NCBI GenBank assembly: GCA_964023205.1
Contig: OZ026844.1
Span: 33,961,326 to 34,025,325, forward strand
Length of the DNA stretch: 64,000 nucleotides
Direction: 5' to 3'
Origin: Lutraria lutraria
Lineage: Eukaryota; Mollusca; Bivalvia; Venerida; Mactridae
Made by a program: the position numbers and the translations under genes. Each line of letters opens with the position of its first letter. Within the stretch, counting starts at the first letter, position 1. Below, one piece after another: positions 49,201-61,643 of this stretch. Under the pieces are notes generated by a model. It had not been told where the DNA came from. It made no database searches and saw only the letters and a list, made by a program, of their open reading frames with translations.

Positions 49201-49735
49201 TAAAAAATCTAAACTTTTTTCTGACTTTTGGTATTAGATAAATATTACATCTCACATAGGGTGATAGAACGCAATGTTTACGCGAGACAAGTAATGTCGA
49301 CAGAGGCGTCAGCCAAGGTTGACATTTCCTTGTCAAGGGTGAACATTACGTTAAGATTTTGTCTAACAGGGGAACTTTTATCGTCTTCCTTTCGTTTGCA
49401 TCGTACGTTTTTGTGTGTGTCCATATATACAATCATTCTGTATTGTAAATTGGAGGTGAACATTAATAGAAAACTTTGAATTAGGAAGACATGTTTAGTG
49501 TATATTATGACACTGTATAGCTACAAGGATATCTCATTCCACCTTTACAAAGATCGTGAGTTCGAATCCGTGGTGCGCATATGTTTTCAATATGGCTTTG
49601 GTTCGCGCCATTGTGTCCAGTTGTATTCGTTCTTCACCTCTCGTCGCTAAAGTTGGAATGGTTGACAATACTTCCGATTAATACTTGTACACACTCCCAT
49701 AAAAAATGTCAGGGTTAAATACACTACGTTATTAT
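46296..49735. other. Segmental duplication, copy III: 5' flank of A3
   Basis: Counterpart of 2030-5276. The SINE S2 fragment is at 47840-48010 and repeat R at 46330-46540. No gene model is supported. The open frames at 46199-47142 are duplicates of those at 2027-2966. Confidence 0.8.
47310..47460. mobile_element. GC-rich insertion specific to copy III
   Basis: ACAAGAGTGCCAGGTCACAA through CCCGCCCGCCGTGGGTG interrupts sequence that is continuous at 3083 in copy I. The GC content is far above the surroundings. Probably a fragment of a dispersed element. The 144-aa open frame at 47391-47825 starts inside it and has no support. Confidence 0.5.
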
Positions 49736-50598
49736 ATTGTGGGACTTTGATGTTTAACACTACTGTAACGTATTTTTCGTTTACTCTGGTTTACTCTCGT
49801 TAGCTTTTGCTGTGGGTGGGGTATCGTTCGCGAAACTTATTTGTAGACAGTTTTCCACTCTCTTTTTGTTTGTCATTAATAAACGTTTGTCCTTAGGATT
49901 GAAGCGTGTTTCGGACTTTAATACGTTTTCATACTTTATCTGTTGTATCTAGTCCGTAGTTTTACCCTCCACTGAGATTGATTGAAGTCGATGTTAGTCA
50001 ATATCTATCCTTTCATTTTGTGCGTATGACGTATATACACATGTGTGTGACGTCATACGAAATTGTGTAAAATAGTAATGTCTGCTGCAAGTACGTCATC
50101 ATACAGGTATTATTTGTTTACTTTTGATATTTTATGTCTCCAGTCACTATTTTCATTGTTCGGCGTAATTTTGTTATTCTGCCAAATTCTGCAGGAATAC
50201 TGTCGTAAATTCTGCATCTTATCCCATCGATCTTGATGACGTCATCATTTATTCTGCCGTATTCCTCAGGTTTCTGCAGTTTTTCGCTTAGCGCTGGCGG
50301 AATACGACTTGACTATAAATAGCCGGAATTTTCATTTTGAATTCAGATTACCTTTGGCCGTTGACGATTAATTAATTCGTCATGTTTAATGTCTTAATTA
50401 GTCAATAGAAAAAGATTTGACTTGGTATACGCGTATATCATATATAGATATAAATAAATCAGATATAATTAGATCTAGGCACATATAATTAGACAAACTT
50501 TGTGGACATGACTTGTTTTACGCTACCAGGCTGATCATAGTATCAGGAAAGTCGTCACAATATCTTAGTAACCCATTGCATACGTAAAACTAAGATAA
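49735..50598. mobile_element. ~860-bp insertion in the A3 promoter region
   Basis: Copy I passes directly from its GTTAGGGTTAAAATCCC word to the MITE at 5279, whereas copy III has this extra block first. It contains TAATAAACG at about 49878, a near-palindrome TATACACATGTGTGTGACGT at 50034, and a TATA box at 50314. The order of the polyadenylation-like and TATA motifs does not fit a single solo LTR in plus orientation. Nature unresolved. Confidence 0.5.
50314..50322 (+). promoter_or_regulatory. TATA-box-like motif
   Basis: TATAAATAG in a locally GC-richer context, about 490 bp before the A3 start codon and inside the copy III insertion. It could give A3 a promoter that A1 lacks; no transcription start is known. 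Confidence 0.35.
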
Positions 50599-50600
50599 TA

Positions 50601-50777
50601 CAGTCAAACCTGTGAACAAAGGCTAGTCTTAGAAAAGACGTAATGTGGTCTTTACTGATGGGTAGCCTCTATTCTTGGGTCATTTTGTTCTAAACAATCA
50701 ATGATGGTTTGATATGAAAAACCTTTATTCACAATGTGGCCTTCATTTAGAGTAGGCCGCTAACACATGTATAACTG
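50601..50777. mobile_element. pogo-like MITE abutting A3 exon 1
   Basis: CAGTCAAACCTGTG start with TA before it, right end near ACACATGTATAACTG. It ends 30 bp before the A3 start codon and is orthologous to 5279-5456. Confidence 0.75.
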
Positions 50778-50807
50778 AATTACAAAATCTATTTTAGACA
50801 ACAGAGA

Positions 50808-53800
50808 ATGGCGGACGCTCCAACGCTTGTCTCAGCCGAATGGCTGCTAGACCAAATAACAGAAAGCGACACGACAGAAGGGCATAACATCCGTATTCTA
50901 GATGTTACTTTTGATCGCTTTAAAAAACTCGATACTTACAAAGACTGTTATCTGAAGTAAGTGAAATGCTTTTGCATTCTACATTTTGTCCAATTTAAAT
51001 ACAGGGATTCAACAAGTTTTTCCTGATACTTTATCGTGCCTGGAGTATAACATCGATACATACCTCCTACGTTATTATCTTAACCAAATACTGCTGGGCT
51101 AGTTAGTTGTGATGGGGAAACTGAAAAAGCCTTCCTGAAATATTGGACGGCGGAACCGAGATTCGAACCCATGACCTTTCGATTAATAGTCCAGCGCGTT
51201 ACGTCTAGCCCTAACACATGTAATTATCTTAATGAATGTTGATTTCGGTTACTTTCTTATTTTGATGCTTTGCATAAAACAAATGGATTATGTGACAACC
51301 AAAATCGGCTCTGTGTTACCAAAACGGCAATAGCAATCAAAATCAGAAAGTTTCAAAGTACTGACTCTCTGAATTACAGCCATCAATTAAATCACATTCA
51401 ATTTTCTACATGCATTTATTAATTGTTTTTATTTTTTTCGACAGAGAGCATATTCCTCAGTCACTGCATTTTGATTTACACGAGTGTGTTGAAAGCACGC
51501 CAGAGATACCTCGTGCTTTGCCGCATATTGAGAAGTTCACGGAGTATATACGTAGTCTAGGCGTTGGTTCCGGTACTCATGTAGTTGTATATGACCGCCA
51601 TGACATGGTACCAATGTTCCGTACATGGTGGCTATTCCGGGTAAGAAAATAAAACCTAAGCAAAGTGTCTGACATCAATATTTAGATACTTTTATGATTT
51701 AGGTTGAAATACTTTTTGTGAAATTTATTTACACATTAAACTCATATTTTTGACATTGTAAACATGAAGATTTAAACAAAACTGTAAGAAAAAGAGATGC
51801 GTCTTAAAAAGAGTAACTCGAAACGTTTCGCCAGGGAAGTTGCCTTACTTATGAAAAGATTATTTAAGAATTGGGCGTCAATTTGACATTTCTGTTATAT
51901 GGTTTGTTATTTCTATTCAGTTATATGGACATAGAAACATATCTATGCTAGATGGTGGATTAGTTAAATGGAAAGCAAATGGTTACGAGACAAACGCAGA
52001 TGAACCAAAGGTCCAGGTAGGGGTAGGATGATATGTAATTAAACTTATATGAGTAGTTTTCAAACACATCTTCAAGCGATGCAAAAAATAAACGTTTTCT
52101 CAGTTTTGCTTTTCCGAAGTTGTAAAGTCTAGACCTAACCAAAGGGGGCTAGCATATACAAGGGTTACACCAACTTGGTTCGGAAGCCGTCATTTCGGTA
52201 GTTGTAACCCTTGTATATATATGATGAATGTGTTTCTAGTCTGTGTTGCCATTTTAGGTCTTAATACCAATTATACACTATTCCTTCAACGTCCTAGCTC
52301 CCTATGGACCTTACCCAGTGCCATGACATGTTATGCATTTGCTTCGTAACACAGGCTAGAACATGCATACAGTTTCGGAATCGTATTTCGCAGGAACCCC
52401 ACAAAACTATGAAAGCGGAAAAGGTTTATTTCTTAATACAGTTTGCATTCAATAACTGAATTAAAAAGCTCTACGAATGAAAGGTTGTCCTAGTCGTACA
52501 ATGATTAGATAAAGTATGCTTTGTGTGTGTTAAGACAATACTTTTTACCTGCAGCCAGCCGGTGATTTTAAAGTAAATGTGAATGACAAACTGAAGCGGA
52601 CGTATGAGGATATGCTTAAACTCGTCACTGATACAAAAGATGTTCAAATTGTCGACACAAGACTACTAGATGACCCTAAAGTTCTCAGCAGTAAGTCATC
52701 TTGTTTGTTTATTTTTGTTTTGGGATGAATTCTCATAAAGCATTGTTTCCGGACATAATCTAAAGAACTCTCTTTTCTTTGGTGCATTTTCCATTTGAAG
52801 ATCAATATGGATACTAAATAAAGTTCCGTTATAAAAAATCTGAGACATTATCTAGTTACACTTAACATCAATCTGAGGAAATAAAAGAAATGCTGTCCGG
52901 TGGACATATTTTACACAAATAAAATATACGTGTTCAAAAAAGTTTGAATTTTTAATTGTTTTTGTGTTTCAGTAGAATTTAGTAAGTAAACCTATGTCGC
53001 GTACAGTTAATAATCACAAAACACTGGATATTGAATCGGAGTCTGGCTCGTTGAAAGTAATCGACAATTATGGTTTGGATAAGAAGTTGGAAATGCATTA
53101 CCAATGTTCAAATAAGTCTTGAAAGTTTCGATTGATTTTAATTGGTGTCGTTTCGTTCTGATCTGGCTGCCATTGGGTTCGAAATAAATGTGCTTTGTAT
53201 ATCAAAAGTTAGATATGACCTTCACTTTAGTGACCAAAAGAACCAGTCGTAATATTGAGATGGTTTCAACATTAATTAGTGAGTCGTTATTATGTGTTGA
53301 TCGAAGCTGTCACTAAGTGGGGTTCATTGTTTGTGGCATCCTGGCAATACGTCATATTTTTATCTTTATAGGAGAACTCGATGGCGGAATAATACCTGGT
53401 TCAATACGAGTGCCGTATACAGATTTTTTAAATGAGGACTTTACTATGAAAAACGCGGAGGACATGAAAGAAGGTATTCTGGTAAAGTTAAGACATGTCT
53501 TAGTTAAGGTTTTAAAATACAAACAATGTTTATACGCTACATGTAATAATGCATATACTTTTTACAATTTTTTAAAAAGTCCGTATTACTAGAAGCCTAA
53601 GGGCAACATGTCGAGCCTCCTGTATACCCAGCTTGTGATCTTGACCTTTGAACTACAAGTATGTGTGATATTCATGATACATCATTTCATTAAAGTAAGC
53701 TTTTATACCAATTTATTTCAAAATCATTGAATGCAAACAGAAGTCACAGCCCAGACAAGGAAAATACATTTGACCGAATGTGTAACTTGACCTTCGACCT

Positions 53801-56800
53801 ATGAATCTGGGTGTTGCCCAAGACACATGGTCTCATTGAATTATGGCAAGTCATTTTCAAATAATTCAATGCATAAGGGAGATACAGCCCTGACAAGGTG
53901 AATAATGATTATTTTTGACGTTTGACCTCTAAGTGTGACCTTTACCTTTGAGCTAGAGACCTGGTTCTTATGCATTGCAGACCGTCTCATGGTGTTTAAC
54001 AATTATGCCGAGTTATTTTAAAAAGTTTCTATGCATAAGGGAGATACAGCCCGGACAAGGTCCATAATGCTCATTTTTGACGTTTGACCTCTATGTGTGA
54101 CCTTGACCTTTGAGCTAGAGACCTGGATCTTGCGCACTGCACACCGTCTCATGGTGTTTAACAATTATGCCAAGTTATTTTAAAAAGTGTCAATGCATAA
54201 GGGAGATACAGCCCGGACAAGGATCCGGACGAACACACTAACTCACCCACTCACTCACTAACTAACGTACAGACAAGCAACCGCCATTGTGGCGACTATG
54301 TCGAGCTCGCCGCAGGCTTTTTTACTTTTTGACTTTGATACTACACTGAACATTTGATTATTTTTCTCGACCAGTAGATGTTTTAAAGAACAACGTATAT
54401 ATTGGCGTACATGATCTAAATATATATTACAATAACCAGATCATGTGTTTGAGAACGGTAGATACGGAAGTATTATGTTCGTGTGTTGACGATGACCAGC
54501 CTAACAGCTTAAGCAGGGTGATCGATGATCGAGTGTTAACGTGCTGGACTACTAAACAAAAGATCGTGGGCTCGAATCTCGGCTCCATCTGTCAGTATTT
54601 CAGGGATCCTTTTTCAGCGTCTTCATGCATTTAACTACCAAGACAATCTATGAAAACAGACGAAGAGCCAATTGTTGCAAATGCCCGGTTCTCCTGTATC
54701 TTATTTCCCCTTTCTCTCTGGGGCGGTTCTAAGATTACCATAGCTGTCGGTAAGGTCGGTTGACAACAGATAAATAAATACGGCTTTAGCAGAAACTGAT
54801 ACGCTTCCATTAGGCTTTTAACGAATAAATGGCATGTGTGATCATTGTGTTTTTTAACACTATCAGTAGCTTCATACATTATAGGTTTATAGCTTTATAC
54901 TAATAATTTGCAGTACTTGCTAAGAATAGCGTAGACTTCCAGTTGCCCATGGTAACAACGTGCAACACCGGAATGACAGCATGCTGTGTCGCGGCTGTTG
55001 CTAACATACTTGGAAGAAATGATATTCCAGTATATTACGTAAGTTACTCGTGCATTGTATACTTCATAGTCAATACATAAAATTTTAAGAACCCAACACC
55101 CATCGTACAAGCAGAACATACATTCAAAATAATATCAACAAAACAAAGTTCATGCATAGTATGTCGCCTATTGACCAGCCTCCGTGGTGAAGTGTTTAAG
55201 ACCATCGACTTCAAATCACTCTAACCTCTAACCCAGCTATCGACCATGTCTCTTTATGTGAGGAAGTAGCCAGTTGCTTACGGAGGATGGGAGTCTAGTA
55301 CTGGTTTTTCCCAGGAAACTGTCCGCCCATATGACTGTGACTGTTGAAAATGGTGTAAAACTCAAATAAACAAACAAACAAGCAAACGATCACTGTCCCC
55401 TATTAAATTATGTATCATAGGACTCTTATAACTTCATGAGTGCGTTAATACTACAAACAAAGTTAAACAACTACATGTATACGATTCCCGTATGGCGAAG
55501 TTTGTTTTAAGCCGCAGTTTATACTTTTTTATTTTGTTTATAAACACCGAATGAAGATAAAGATATACATTTATGAGGCACAATTAAAATTTGCTGTAAA
55601 TTTACAGCAAACGATCGAAGAGCTGCGCAAAAAGACCCTTCTTATAATATCATTGTAAATATTAAGGTAAATATATAACAAGAAACATGTTGTATGTTAT
55701 TTCTATTGACAAGAAGTACATGTAAGCTGAACAGTGATAGAGCATAAACAAGGTTGTAGAAACAAATTAAAAGTTAAACAAATGGGACATAATTATGTCG
55801 CCGCTCCCTTGTTGATCTATACTTAAGAACACAATGGTTAATGTAACAGGGCATTTTTGAAAAAAATACACATTATCTATAAACATTAGCTCTGGGGAGA
55901 AGACGATGAGTGATCGGAATCGATCACCATGAGCACGCTATGCTCAGGCGAGCTAATAAGCTAAGTATGACAGATTTATAGATAAATAGATTGGGCGTTT
56001 GCGTACGTAGGTTACGTGTGGGCCCTTAAAAAGAACATAAAAGTTAAGAACACATGAAATTATAACTAAAACACTAAAATAATTTTCATGTAGATTGGAA
56101 AAAAGAAATAAGTTTGTCATGGTTTTACATGATATCGCGCCAAAGTAAAAATGTCAATAAATAGATGCAAGGCGATGGGCCAATACATACTTTAACTTTG
56201 TTTGTGGTGGTTTTAGCTTAAGTCAAAATAAGATGCTATTACTTATCTAATATCATGACAAAAATGGGAATATATACTGCCGAAACAAGATTAGACTGGT
56301 TTAGAATGAGGTAGTTAGGTCTCTAGAAATACACACTTTTTAAATAATATATTGAAAATGACTAATCTAAACTTTAAAAAACAAGGAAGATATATACAAT
56401 GTTAACTAGATGGTTGTTCTTAACAGAACACATGCCCCCTCTCCTTATAACAACCTTCGAACATGTTTGAGCCTAACTTGAAGCTCGACCTAGACGTTAA
56501 GCGAACGCAGCCAAGGCATGGGTTCTGCAGATTGCGTCTATTATCTGAACATTTGAGTTTAAAGAAAATCCTTCACTAGGTATAGGACTTGCAGAGGGCA
56601 CGAACTGTTACATGTTTGACATTTTGCTTCAATGAGTGACGATGCATGGGTGCTGCATGTTGCCTCAATGTGGTGACCGATAGTGCCAAGTTACATTAAA
56701 ATTCGCTGGTTGGTCTTTAAATATACAAAGCGAACACGGGTTGTGATGGATAGACATAAAATGTCAGACAGACTGCGTCAGTCAATCTTCAATGGCGATC

Positions 56801-58764
56801 ATAAACTGATGGTCAAAATCGATGGAAATTTAAAGGACGACTAGTGTAATAAATCACTGCAATAATTCGAAAATTATTGCAATCATATAGTCTTAATTGT
56901 GTTTCGAACCAAGAATGTAAATACATTCCAAATGTGGTAGTTTATTTCTGACACTTTCGATTTTGAAAGACTGCGAAACATAAGATTTGTTCTGATCTTA
57001 GACTGAACATACCGAGTATGGTTTTGGGCTATAAACCCCATAATCGTGAATCGGCATGATCGAGCTCGAGTAATATTTCGTAAGACAATGAAAAAATTGT
57101 GTAGCAAGATTTAAAACATTTCTTTAATAAGCGTACGTTAAAGAGGATACATGATGTTCCAGCTGGTACAGAGTTGTCGTTCGTTGCTGTGAACGCTTCA
57201 ATTAAAAAGTTTAAAAAAGTGCTACATCGACAAAAAATCCTCCATTTGGATAAGACCATTGCACTTAGGGCACGCGTGCAGCAGCCCAATGAGGCTAACA
57301 TGTTTGGTATAGATGAATTTCACAATAAACAACAATAAAAAATACTGTATGAATGATACACTAACACAAAGTTGTAATGACAACAGTCATAAGAAAAATC
57401 AACTAAGAGACATTAAATAAAGTGAGAAAGCTGATTATTCATATAGTGTGCAATCTCTTAATTAAATATATATATATATAATTATACTGGTCATACGAAA
57501 TACCGCGAGTCTAACTCTTTACTTAGCTTAAAATTCACGACAGTGCTAGCATGCAATCATTAAACCATTTAATTCATATAAACAATCATTCTTCGTGTCA
57601 AAACCCATAAAAATACTCTGAAAAACAATAGAAACATGCGTCATCTGCTTGCATTCTTTGATACACTGACGGCCATATTGATTTTTACCTTGTATACAAA
57701 ATAAACGCGAATCGGCCAATCAAATGCGTGATACGAAATCACGCGGGAAATTCCTGCGACAGTACTAAACTCCAAACAATGTGCGGACCATCTATCATTT
57801 GCAGAAATGTAAAAAAGTGTTTTAAGAGATAAAATGCATTAAAATGCGATACTATTATATAGCAGTATTAATTTGAATTGAAATCAAATGACTGTATGAA
57901 CGATAAATTGACTTGACTGTAGAAATGACATAAATCATCGATGAAAAATGTTTTAAAATCGCGGCATGCAATGTAAACAATTGTCTGGTTCCCTGCCAAC
58001 AAATGCCAGGCGAAAAACGAAAATGGAGGCGCCAGTTATTGTTATTATCCGGGCATTCGCGGTACAGTGTATATCGCGCTTTTAAGTGTACAAGGGATAT
58101 ATAGTGATATTGGAATTTTCGTTCGAGTTAAATGAATTTTGTGTTTTTGGTTAATATTGGAGTACGATTCGTCTTCATACGATATGCATTTTTCAGAGTT
58201 TACAGTCGCAAAAACCTCTGATCAAAAGCCCCACTCCCCTGAGCCAAGAAGTGATAAACAGCGAACAAACTGAACTCGAACATGATCAAAGACTACTTAT
58301 ATTATTACATAATAAATTAATGATTACTTACATTCTTTTCTACATACTAAATAACTGAAGAATATTTAAACACCATTTCTATCTTGTGCATTCAACTGAA
58401 GACGAGACCCTCAACGTAATGAAAATTCTCTCGTCATTTACATGACTGTACTTCATGCCTTAGGCTAAGAAGTTGAGAATTGGACTGTGAGGGGAATATT
58501 TTGCTGAGGAGGGCAATCCAGGAAGACTAGGACGATTAACTGTTACTGAAATTGATGACATCAAATTTTGCTTTTAGGGCATCGTCGGGAGTAAAAATGC
58601 TATTTCACTTTATCCGATTTCTTCACTATATCCTTCTTTATTATAACCACGTGTCACTGTAGTAGCTTAACGATTCAATGTATGATTTCTTTTAATTATA
58701 GGGATCGTGGACCGAATGGAAGAAGCGCTCGCCAGACGACTTGAAGCAGCGTGTTGATGGTTAA
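50808..58764 (+). CDS. TST: Two-domain rhodanese sulfurtransferase, copy A3 (7 exons, 288 aa)
   Basis: Exons: 50808-50956, 51445-51640, 51921-52016, 52555-52690, 53372-53473, 54914-55038, 58702-58764. Every exon has the same length and phase as in A1. The protein differs by scattered substitutions, for example DQITES for AQITDS, GVGSGTH for GIGSSTH, PAGDFKVNVNDK for SAGDFTVNVNGT, and DDLKQ for DELKQ. The active-site loop CNTGMT is unchanged. Absence of stops, conserved splice sites and mostly mild replacements suggest it is functional. Its promoter side differs from A1 by an 860-bp insertion with a TATA-like motif. Introns 5 and 6 have gained repeat arrays absent from A1. It is the only A copy with B3 as its tail-to-tail partner. 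Confidence 0.93.
51090..51220 (-). repeat. tRNA-derived SINE head in A3 intron 1
   Basis: The minus strand contains GGTCATGGGTTCGAATCTCG (B box GGTTCGAATC) and a GCGCTGGACTATTAATCG A-to-B spacer. A1 intron 1 lacks this insertion. Confidence 0.65.
53600..54310. repeat. 162-bp tandem repeat array, A3-specific, in intron 5
   Basis: GCATAAGGGAGATACAGCCC recurs at 53871, 54033 and 54195 (period 162). Units include GTGACCTTGACCTTTGAGCT. It ends in a GTGGCGACTATGTCGAGCTC stretch with a hairpin, followed by CGCCGCAGGC. A1 has no such array, so it is a post-duplication insertion, probably a Helitron-like element with internal repeats. Confidence 0.8.
54480..54775 (+). repeat. SINE S2 in A3 intron 5
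   Basis: ACTAAACAAAAGATCGTGGG then CTCGAATCTCGG (B box), CAGTATTTCAGGGATCC, ATGCCCGGTTCTCC and a GATAAATAAATA tail. Confidence 0.75.
55170..55388 (+). repeat. SINE S1 in A3 intron 6
   Basis: CCGTGGTGAAGTG head, CCAGTTGCTTACGGAGGATG body, (CAAA)n tail. Orthologous to 9084 and 27004. Confidence 0.75.
55885..55957 (+). mobile_element. Helitron-like 3' terminus in A3 intron 6
   Basis: GAGCACGCTATGCTC hairpin followed by AGGCGAGCTAA, orthologous to 9780-9852. Confidence 0.45.
57485..58100. mobile_element. ~615-bp insertion in A3 intron 6
   Basis: A1 reads from ATCTCTTAATTAAATATATA directly to GTGATATTGGAATTTTCG (11021-11065), whereas A3 has this block between. Its ends hold AATACCGCGAG and TTCGCGGTAC as short imperfect inverted repeats. 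The interior has no coding frame. Confidence 0.6.
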
Positions 58765-59041
58765 ATATTTGGAAGGTGTGTTATTGTCAATAACGAATGA
58801 ATGAGATGTTTAACTGGTGAACCGTATAATGTTTATTTATAATTATATTATTTCAGAAAGAAAATGTATATACATTACTTATGTAGATGTATACTAGTCA
58901 CAAAATTGTATTAGGTAAAAGAAGTTCGATCATATCAGAATCAGGAGGCACATACAATCATGCATATCTATACTATGTTATTTTGCAGTATTATTGTATA
59001 CATGTAGTATAAACATACTTATCTCGTTTTCATTATATTTG

Positions 59042-59047
59042 AATAAA
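59042..59047 (+). terminator. Polyadenylation signal of A3
   Basis: AATAAA about 280 bp after the stop, at the position matching 11981 in A1. Confidence 0.55.
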
Positions 59048-59285
59048 AATTTACCAGCTATATGGAAATGGGTGTTTGATTATGAACACTCGTTTTAGAA
59101 CAGCATTCTGACACGATTATGTGAGGTGCATCACGATAGGTCTCATGTGTGAGAAGTCTTAGGAAGTCAGTTGTAGGTATACGTGGGATTCTGGAAGTTA
59201 TTTTGTTTATTTGTTGGAGATGTCTCGGAGTTATATATAGGTGGGGTGTATCCGGCAGTAATATGTGAGAGGTGTTTGGAAGTAA

Positions 59286-59690
59286 TATGTGGGTGGTCAC
59301 TGGAAGTGGGAGGGGTCCAGAAGTAATATGAGGGTGGTCACTGGAAGTGGGAGGTGTCCGGAAGTAATATGTGGGTGGTCACTGGAAGTGGGAGGTGTCC
59401 GGAAGTAATATATGGGTGGTCACTGGAAGTGGGATGTGTCCGGAAGTAATATATGGGTGGTCACTGGAAGTGGGAGGTGTCCGGAAGTAATATATGGGTG
59501 TTCACTGGAAGTGGGAGGTGTCCGGAAGTAATATATGGGTGGTCACTGGAAGTGGGAGGTGTCCGGAAGTAATATATGGGTGGTCACTGGAAGTGGGAGG
59601 TGTCCGGAAGTAATATATGGGAGGTCACTGGAAGTGGGAGGTGTCCAGAAGTAATATGTTGGTAGTAACTGGAAGTGGGTTGTGTCCGGC
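59286..59690. repeat. Minisatellite, 41-bp unit, ~10 copies
   Basis: Units of GGTCACTGGAAGTGGGAGGT plus GTCCGGAAGTAATATATGGGT with few differences, hence recent. Degenerate half-units extend to 59225 and 59735. Minus-strand open frames through it are repeat-derived. It sits in the A3-B3 spacer, at the place of the TA/TG tracts of the other copies. Confidence 0.95.
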
Positions 59691-59739
59691 AGTAATATGT
59701 GGAAGGTATCTGGAAGTTGTTATGGTGGCTAGAAGTTTT

Positions 59740-60470
59740 ATTTGGAGGTGTCTGTGAGGTGTTCTCAGCTGGATCGTAGATAAACAAAAGGCACATTTTT
59801 GCACGGCATCCACGAGATGGCGATGCAACAGTCGTGTAAATCTGCAAGAAAGTCACGAAGCATTTGAAAGAATTCGAAAACTTTTTGGGGAGCCACTTCA
59901 CGATATGCAAGACATTCACACGAATACCTTACGTTGTTTGTGTGTACATTGTACGATTTGCCCCGAATGTGAAAATAAATTCAGCGCCAACAACTATTTC
60001 GTCAGAACATGATAGGAGTACACCATTTCCTGATGGCCATTCATCCACAGAGGTTGCGTGTAGCAGTAATCAGAAGAATGATATATGATATTTTGCTAGT
60101 GCTTATCCGTGAACGTCAACGCAGAGAAGAAGAGAGAAGCGTTGGTGTGTCAAGCCCTGGAGTGAACGGCGACGGTTGTTGGGGCAGTGCTACAACATTT
60201 TCCAGAAGACGGAGAGGGAGCTCGATGGCGATTACGTAAGCTAAGGATGGACAAAAACATGCTAGCCAAGTTGCTTCTGCTGAGCAGTCATCGCGAACTT
60301 CTTATTTAGATAGGCACAGGTGCCTTCTTCGTCCGACCCTGTGTTAATTGGGTCTTTGGTTTGGCTTTGCGCATGTTTCTGGGATTCTACTGACTGTAAA
60401 TGCTGAACTGCAACAGTTGTTGGACAGTGGCGAACGTTGTCTTTGCCTTTTCTCTTATTTCTAGGTAGGT
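59740..60470. other. Unique spacer, possible decayed coding DNA
   Basis: This block has no counterpart in the A1-B1 or A2-B2 spacers and is less AT-rich. A plus-strand frame near 59850-60000 reads with clustered Cys (CLCVHC, CPEC) and then meets stops. Another open frame at 60009-60239 is Arg-rich (RERQRREEERS). No family is recognised. It may be the remnant of an inserted element. Confidence 0.35.
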
Positions 60471-60622
60471 GACATGATGTTATCAAAATACAAAACACCT
60501 ATTCCTAGCTATGGATTTATCTTCTGTTACCTATTTTTAACAAAATACAAAATGTACAGGTAAACTTAAAAATCTTCCTGGTCGTATACATTTCAGATAC
60601 TAGAATCGCAGCTGACAATATA

Positions 60623-60809
60623 CAGTACAACCTCTCCAGAGCGACCCTCTCTTGAGCAACAACAACATCCCTTCAATAACGGCAGGCTTTTTCCTACTGC
60701 GCCTTTTAACTATTAATTTTACAACTTCTCTAGAGCAACACCCTCTCAGCAACAATGTAATTTTGCTAGGCCTACTCCCAAAGGGTGTTGCTTTGGAGAG
60801 GTTGCACTG
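60623..60809. mobile_element. MITE with CAGTACAACCTCT ends, near B3
   Basis: Ends CAGTACAACCTCTCC and GGAGAGGTTGCACTG, TA on each side. B2 has the empty site at 31203-31215 (CAATACAGTCATCC), so it inserted after the B2-B3 split. Related to 41636-41811. Confidence 0.85.
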
Positions 60810-60933
60810 TACATCCAAAAACAAACAACACTTTTTATGTACAAACAAAGGATGATGAGAAACATAATAAGTGGCCGTAAATGTTTCTAATATGGAAGGT
60901 GACATGTTCATCTGTCGATTAGTGTACTCAAAT

Positions 60934-61643
60934 TTAAACGCCAACAAATTCGATCTTATGCAAGAGTAACCCAACATCATTGGGGAAAAGCAAGTGTCTG
61001 GCATCTTCTTGGGCAGTGCGATGGCTGTATTGAGTAGCCACATCACCATCAAACAAAATCTGAAATATGACAACAAGGCATTAAAAGATCATCGGTACTT
61101 GAACATTTAATCTAGCCTGTTCTATGGGATTCAAGGTGCCATTCAAGTGGTATTTAGACTTATTGTTCAACTTTTCATTAAACTACTAACAAATGACAAA
61201 AAATCTTAAACCTCTAAAAGAACTACAATGAAGAATATTTTTTCGCCATTGTTTAGCTGTTCTCGTGTGCTCTATCATTATAAGGGATTGACTGGTTTTT
61301 TTTGCCACGATTTCAAGTCGGGGTCACATGATTCACCAGATTAGAATATAATTCAAGTTGCAGTTAATTTCCAACATTATGACCACTTTTGAGATAAGAA
61401 TAGCACTAATTATCAAGCTCAAATATAGAAGTTATCTTAAGAAACGGTCCGAAAATAGTGTTGGTATTGAGGTTAGGTTAATGTTGAAGTGACATTAAAA
61501 GAGGCTTTGATGTACCTGCATATCGTCGGTCAGAGCTTTCAATGTGATATTATATGGTGATGGTCTGGCTGCGAAAGAGAACGGGAGAGAACCGTGATTT
61601 CTCCATGTCCTACGGCGTGATTTGAAATACACGTATTTTGGAT
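60934..61643 (-). CDS. Galectin-like protein, copy B3, last two exons
   Basis: Minus-strand exons 61643-61516 (128 nt) and 61059-60934 (126 nt) match exons 4 and 5 of B2 in length, phase and sequence. They read PKYVYFKSRRRTW, GSLPFSFAARPSPYN and then FDGDVATQYSHR, ending LLLHKIEFVGV and a stop. Both splice sites are intact (TTTTTAG acceptor; CAG/GTACAT donor). Given the intron lengths of B1, exons 1-3 should lie beyond 64000, so the gene is cut by the window edge. The Trp is kept, but the preceding loop differs (SRRRTW for SYDGGW). Within these exons nothing is disabled. A 158-aa frame on the same strand (61076-60600) runs through exon 5 in another frame and is a shadow. Confidence 0.75.

Noticed and set aside
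49735..50598. Solo LTR in the A3 promoter
   Set aside because: TATA-like and polyadenylation-like motifs are in the wrong order for one plus-strand LTR, and no TG..CA ends with target duplication were found.
60600..61076. 158-aa minus-strand ORF as a protein
   Set aside because: It overlaps the last exon of B3 in a different frame and runs on through the adjacent MITE.
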